A stretch of 8,331 bases of DNA, taken from assembly GCA_964492925.1 (NCBI GenBank), contig CAZBMF010000099.1, forward strand, positions 1-8,331, written 5' to 3'. Positions 6,475-8,331 of the stretch are shown in pieces. The position numbers and the translations under genes were made by a program. The notes under the pieces were generated by a model that was not told the origin of the DNA, did no database searches, and worked only from the letters and a program-made list of their open reading frames with translations. This DNA is from VMCP01 sp964492925 (GTDB lineage Bacteria; Bacteroidota; Bacteroidia; NS11-12g; UBA955). Each line of letters opens with the position of its first letter. The stretch's first letter is position 1.

Positions 6475-7071
6475 TTATTGAAATTTCATGGAATGAAAGA
6501 TTGGTTCCATCAGTTCGCTAATGAGCTCTTTTTTGTTTGATAGGTAAAAATAGTAGGCATCCGCAAAATTGTCTTTGTGAATGGCCACCAATATACAGTA
6601 TTTATATTTCTGTCCGAATTCTTTTCCAACTTCAACCAAGGTTGTGGCTCCCCAATCGGCATTGAATTCATTTTTTACAGCCTCTTTGTCGAATTCAATG
6701 ATGTTTGGTTCTTGTCCACCAGAAACATTCATGGCCGTTGCCATAAACAATGTTGAATACCAATTGTTTGGTGAAATATAAATGTCGAGAGGACCTTTAT
6801 TCTTCATCTTTTCCTCGTATTCGTCCATCAATTTGCCCAAAGGCCTGATGGCATAACGAACTTCAAAGTTCTCTTTTGTGTGTTTGATGGCATACTCATA
6901 ATTCATTTGACGGTTTTCAATGATCTTGACTTCCTTGTAATCGATAGGCTTCTCAAATGTTAATTTGCCACTTGCAAGCATCGAAACAAACGTTGAAGGT
7001 AGGTTTTCAGATTTGAATGAGGTGAGTACAAGCAATATGGTGGCTGTGATTATGAGCTTGATTTTATACAT
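6475..7071 (-). CDS. Secreted protein of unknown function, 198 aa
   Basis: I do not recognise a named family. The ATG start gives a hydrophobic N-terminus (MYKIKLIITATILLVLTSF), probably a signal peptide cut near residues 17-21; unlike its neighbours it has no obvious A/G-Q cleavage site. The mature part alternates strands and helices: NYEYAIKHTKENFEVRYAI (57-75), an acidic/basic helix DEYEEKMKNKG (83-93), then NADWGATTLVEVG (137-149), a KYKYCILVAIHKD strand pair (155-167) and a final helix ending IFHSMKF. The ending, with a surface-exposed strand followed by a helix and S-x-K-F, loosely recalls DcrB/PsbP-like folds; this is a guess. It begins 17 bp after the stop of the TPR gene, so the two are probably cotranscribed and may act together in the envelope. 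Confidence 0.82.
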   Translation of the reverse strand: MYKIKLIITATILLVLTSFKSENLPSTFVSMLASGKLTFEKPIDYKEVKIIENRQMNYEYAIKHTKENFEVRYAIRPLGKLMDEYEEKMKNKGPLDIYISPNNWYSTLFMATAMNVSGGQEPNIIEFDKEAVKNEFNADWGATTLVEVGKEFGQKYKYCILVAIHKDNFADAYYFYLSNKKELISELMEPIFHSMKFQ

Positions 7072-7074
7072 TGT

Positions 7075-7089
7075 TTTAATCGTTTAGAT
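7075..7089 (-). repeat. 15-bp direct repeat in the TPR/198-aa gene junction (copy B)
   Basis: TTTAATCGTTTAGAT fills most of the 17-bp gap between the two genes and reaches the last base of the TPR gene's stop codon. It matches 14 of 15 bases with 6456-6470, which lies just beyond the end of the downstream gene. Confidence 0.35.
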
Positions 7090-8180
7090 TAACGGTTGTA
7101 CTGAATTCTGTGAAAATAGTTGGTTTCGTTGATGATCAATGGATTGGCGTTGAACCAATTTTGGAAATTTTTGATTTTTTCAGGATTGTTTTTCACCCAA
7201 TTCACGAAGGCCACACGATTGCCTCGGTTTAAAACCCAATGGTTATAGGCCGATAAATGTCCCAATTCTTGCAGTTGCTTTTGGAATTCGAACAGCACAT
7301 TCGGGTATTTTTTATCAAGGCCATTTTCATAATATTGATTCAAGAAATTGGTTCTCAAGGTATCTAGAGAATTCAAGTTGATGTTTTTGATGCCCAACAT
7401 CGATTTCATGATCGTTGTTTCATAAACGCCAATTCCATAGGGAAGCGAAATTCTACTGGAATCTGCTTTGTTAAAATTTATCGTGGCATCTTTGCTGAAA
7501 CTGATATGAATACTTGAGTCGCCGTTATACAGAATTTGCTTACTATAAGTTTCATACAACAGTTGGCTAATTTCAGATGTGCGCAAAGAATTGCGTTCAA
7601 TGTTGAGGAATATTTCGCCGTAAATCATCCCCCAAACTTTTTCATTAGAGTTTAAAAATATTCGGGAGGCCCAATAGTAATTTGAAGGATATTTAGGATC
7701 GGCAAGGATGCCATCTTCGAAATGCGACAAGGCTTTGGCATAGTTCTTTGCGTTGATTTCCATGACGCCTAATTCGAAGTTTAATCTACCCGATTTTGGA
7801 TATTTTTTCAATCCTTTTTCGTAAGTTTCTATCGCCTTTTTTGGTTCGCCAAGGTAATCGAATGCACTTCCATACAATTGGTAAACACGATCGTTTGCAT
7901 CGTTGTGATTCTCAATTTTCTTGCAAATTTTAATCGTTTTTTTATACTCTTTTTTGAGGGAATAGGCATAAGCCATTTCATAGGGATAATTGAAATTCTT
8001 TGGATCCAATTTCTCGGCCTCCTCTAGCAATTTGATGCTCTCGTCGATTTTGCCATTGTCCATCAATTTAATGGCTTCTTGTCCTTTTTGTAAGGCTAAT
8101 TCGCTGTCGGTTTGTCCAAATGCAACATTTACAAACGCTGTTGCGAAAAGGATCAATATCATTTTGAAGTTTTTTATCAT
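7089..8180 (-). CDS. Secreted/periplasmic tetratricopeptide-repeat protein, 363 aa
   Basis: TPR repeats are protein-binding helical scaffolds; the partner here is not known. I choose the ATG at 8180 over an in-frame TTG three codons upstream, because it leads straight into the signal peptide (MIKNFKMILILFATAFVNVAFG, with Gln at +1). TPR units lie at about residues 27-60 (GKIDESIKLLEEAEKLDP), 61-94 (YKKTIKICKKIEN), 97-130 (PKKAIETYEKGLKKYP) and 131-164 (YAKALSHFEDGILADP), with a possible degenerate fifth to about 198. Residues 200-363 form a separate C-terminal region with no recognised motif, rich in Asn, Tyr and Trp (WVLNRGNRVAFVNWVKNNP at 315-333). This TPR-plus-unknown-domain layout is common in Bacteroidota secreted proteins. 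It is the first gene of a probable two-gene operon with the 198-aa protein. Confidence 0.88.
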   Translation of the reverse strand: MIKNFKMILILFATAFVNVAFGQTDSELALQKGQEAIKLMDNGKIDESIKLLEEAEKLDPKNFNYPYEMAYAYSLKKEYKKTIKICKKIENHNDANDRVYQLYGSAFDYLGEPKKAIETYEKGLKKYPKSGRLNFELGVMEINAKNYAKALSHFEDGILADPKYPSNYYWASRIFLNSNEKVWGMIYGEIFLNIERNSLRTSEISQLLYETYSKQILYNGDSSIHISFSKDATINFNKADSSRISLPYGIGVYETTIMKSMLGIKNINLNSLDTLRTNFLNQYYENGLDKKYPNVLFEFQKQLQELGHLSAYNHWVLNRGNRVAFVNWVKNNPEKIKNFQNWFNANPLIINETNYFHRIQYNR

Positions 8181-8186
8181 GTTATT

Positions 8187-8194
8187 CAAATTTA
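8187..8194 (-). promoter_or_regulatory. Candidate -7 box for the TPR/198-aa operon
   Basis: Read on the minus strand the bases are TAAATTTG, a perfect match to the Bacteroidota sigma factor -7 consensus TAnnTTTG. They lie six bases before the chosen ATG, so the transcript would be leaderless or nearly so. The -33 match is poor (a TTTA about 17 bases upstream). In AT-rich DNA such a box can occur by chance. Confidence 0.25.
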
Positions 8195-8267
8195 TGGGGA
8201 GGATGATTATTTAAAGTTCATGCAATATAATGATTTTCAATCTGAATTGTTGTAATTTCAATTCTCC

Positions 8268-8325
8268 GTCGGGGCAGACCTGCGTGTCTGCCCTTATACG
8301 GGCTAACACGCAGGTTAGCCCCGAC
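8268..8325. repeat. REP-like inverted pair, locus 3 (compact)
   Basis: The left copy (8268-8293) is AGA-class: GTCG head, stem GGGCAGAC, loop CTGCGT, stem GTCTGCCC. The right copy (8300-8325), inverted, is TAA-class: stem GGGCTAAC, loop ACGCAG, stem GTTAGCCC, ending CCGAC. Only six bases, TTATAC, separate them, so this is the minimal paired unit in the window. After the right copy comes GAATCA; the GAA that follows the head here also follows the heads at 6396 and 3351. It lies upstream of the TPR gene, about 90 bp before its start. Confidence 0.9.
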
Positions 8326-8331
8326 GAATCA

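Noticed and set aside
8181..8189. TTG start for the TPR gene three codons upstream
   Set aside because: An ATG follows at 8180 and begins a normal signal peptide; a candidate -7 box overlaps the TTG.

Overview
The window looks like a piece of a Bacteroidota genome, probably a draft or metagenome assembly. The evidence is its low GC content, a type IX secretion (T9SS) type B C-terminal domain behind SprB-like repeats, signal peptides that end in A/G followed by Q, and almost no Shine-Dalgarno sequences. Genus or family cannot be read from it. A run of exactly 100 N flanked by two identical 55-bp copies marks a scaffold join.

Layout. Positions 3-371 (+) hold the 3' end of a HipA-family kinase gene cut by the window edge. 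It converges on a large minus-strand gene (482-2866) for a cell-surface adhesin: signal peptide, L-type lectin-like domain, about four SprB-like repeats, and a gliding-motility/T9SS type B sorting domain. A non-coding stretch of about 670 bp follows, holding the first palindromic-repeat locus, a 24-bp tandem array and the assembly gap. Next come two divergent genes for secreted proteins of unknown function: 467 aa at 3538-4941 (-) and 386 aa at 5094-6254 (+). The second repeat locus sits between the convergent ends of the 386-aa gene and a minus-strand pair. That pair encodes a secreted TPR protein (7089-8180) and, 17 bp downstream, a 198-aa secreted protein (6475-7071), and is probably an operon. 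A third repeat locus closes the window at 8268-8325.

Five of the six genes encode proteins with N-terminal export signals, so the region is mostly an envelope/secretome neighbourhood. No metabolic pathway links them, and apart from the TPR/198-aa pair there is no sign that they work together.

The most interesting feature is a family of intergenic REP-like palindromes. Each full copy is a GTCG head followed by an 8-bp stem, GGGC-NNN-C, a six-base loop CTGCGT (or CTACGT), and the matching arm G-NNN-GCCC. The three variable stem bases occur as GAA, AGA or TAA, and the opposite arm always changes to match. Full copies lie in inverted pairs with the GTCG heads pointing outward, as in the BIMEs of REP/RAYT systems. 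No transposase gene is present in the window.
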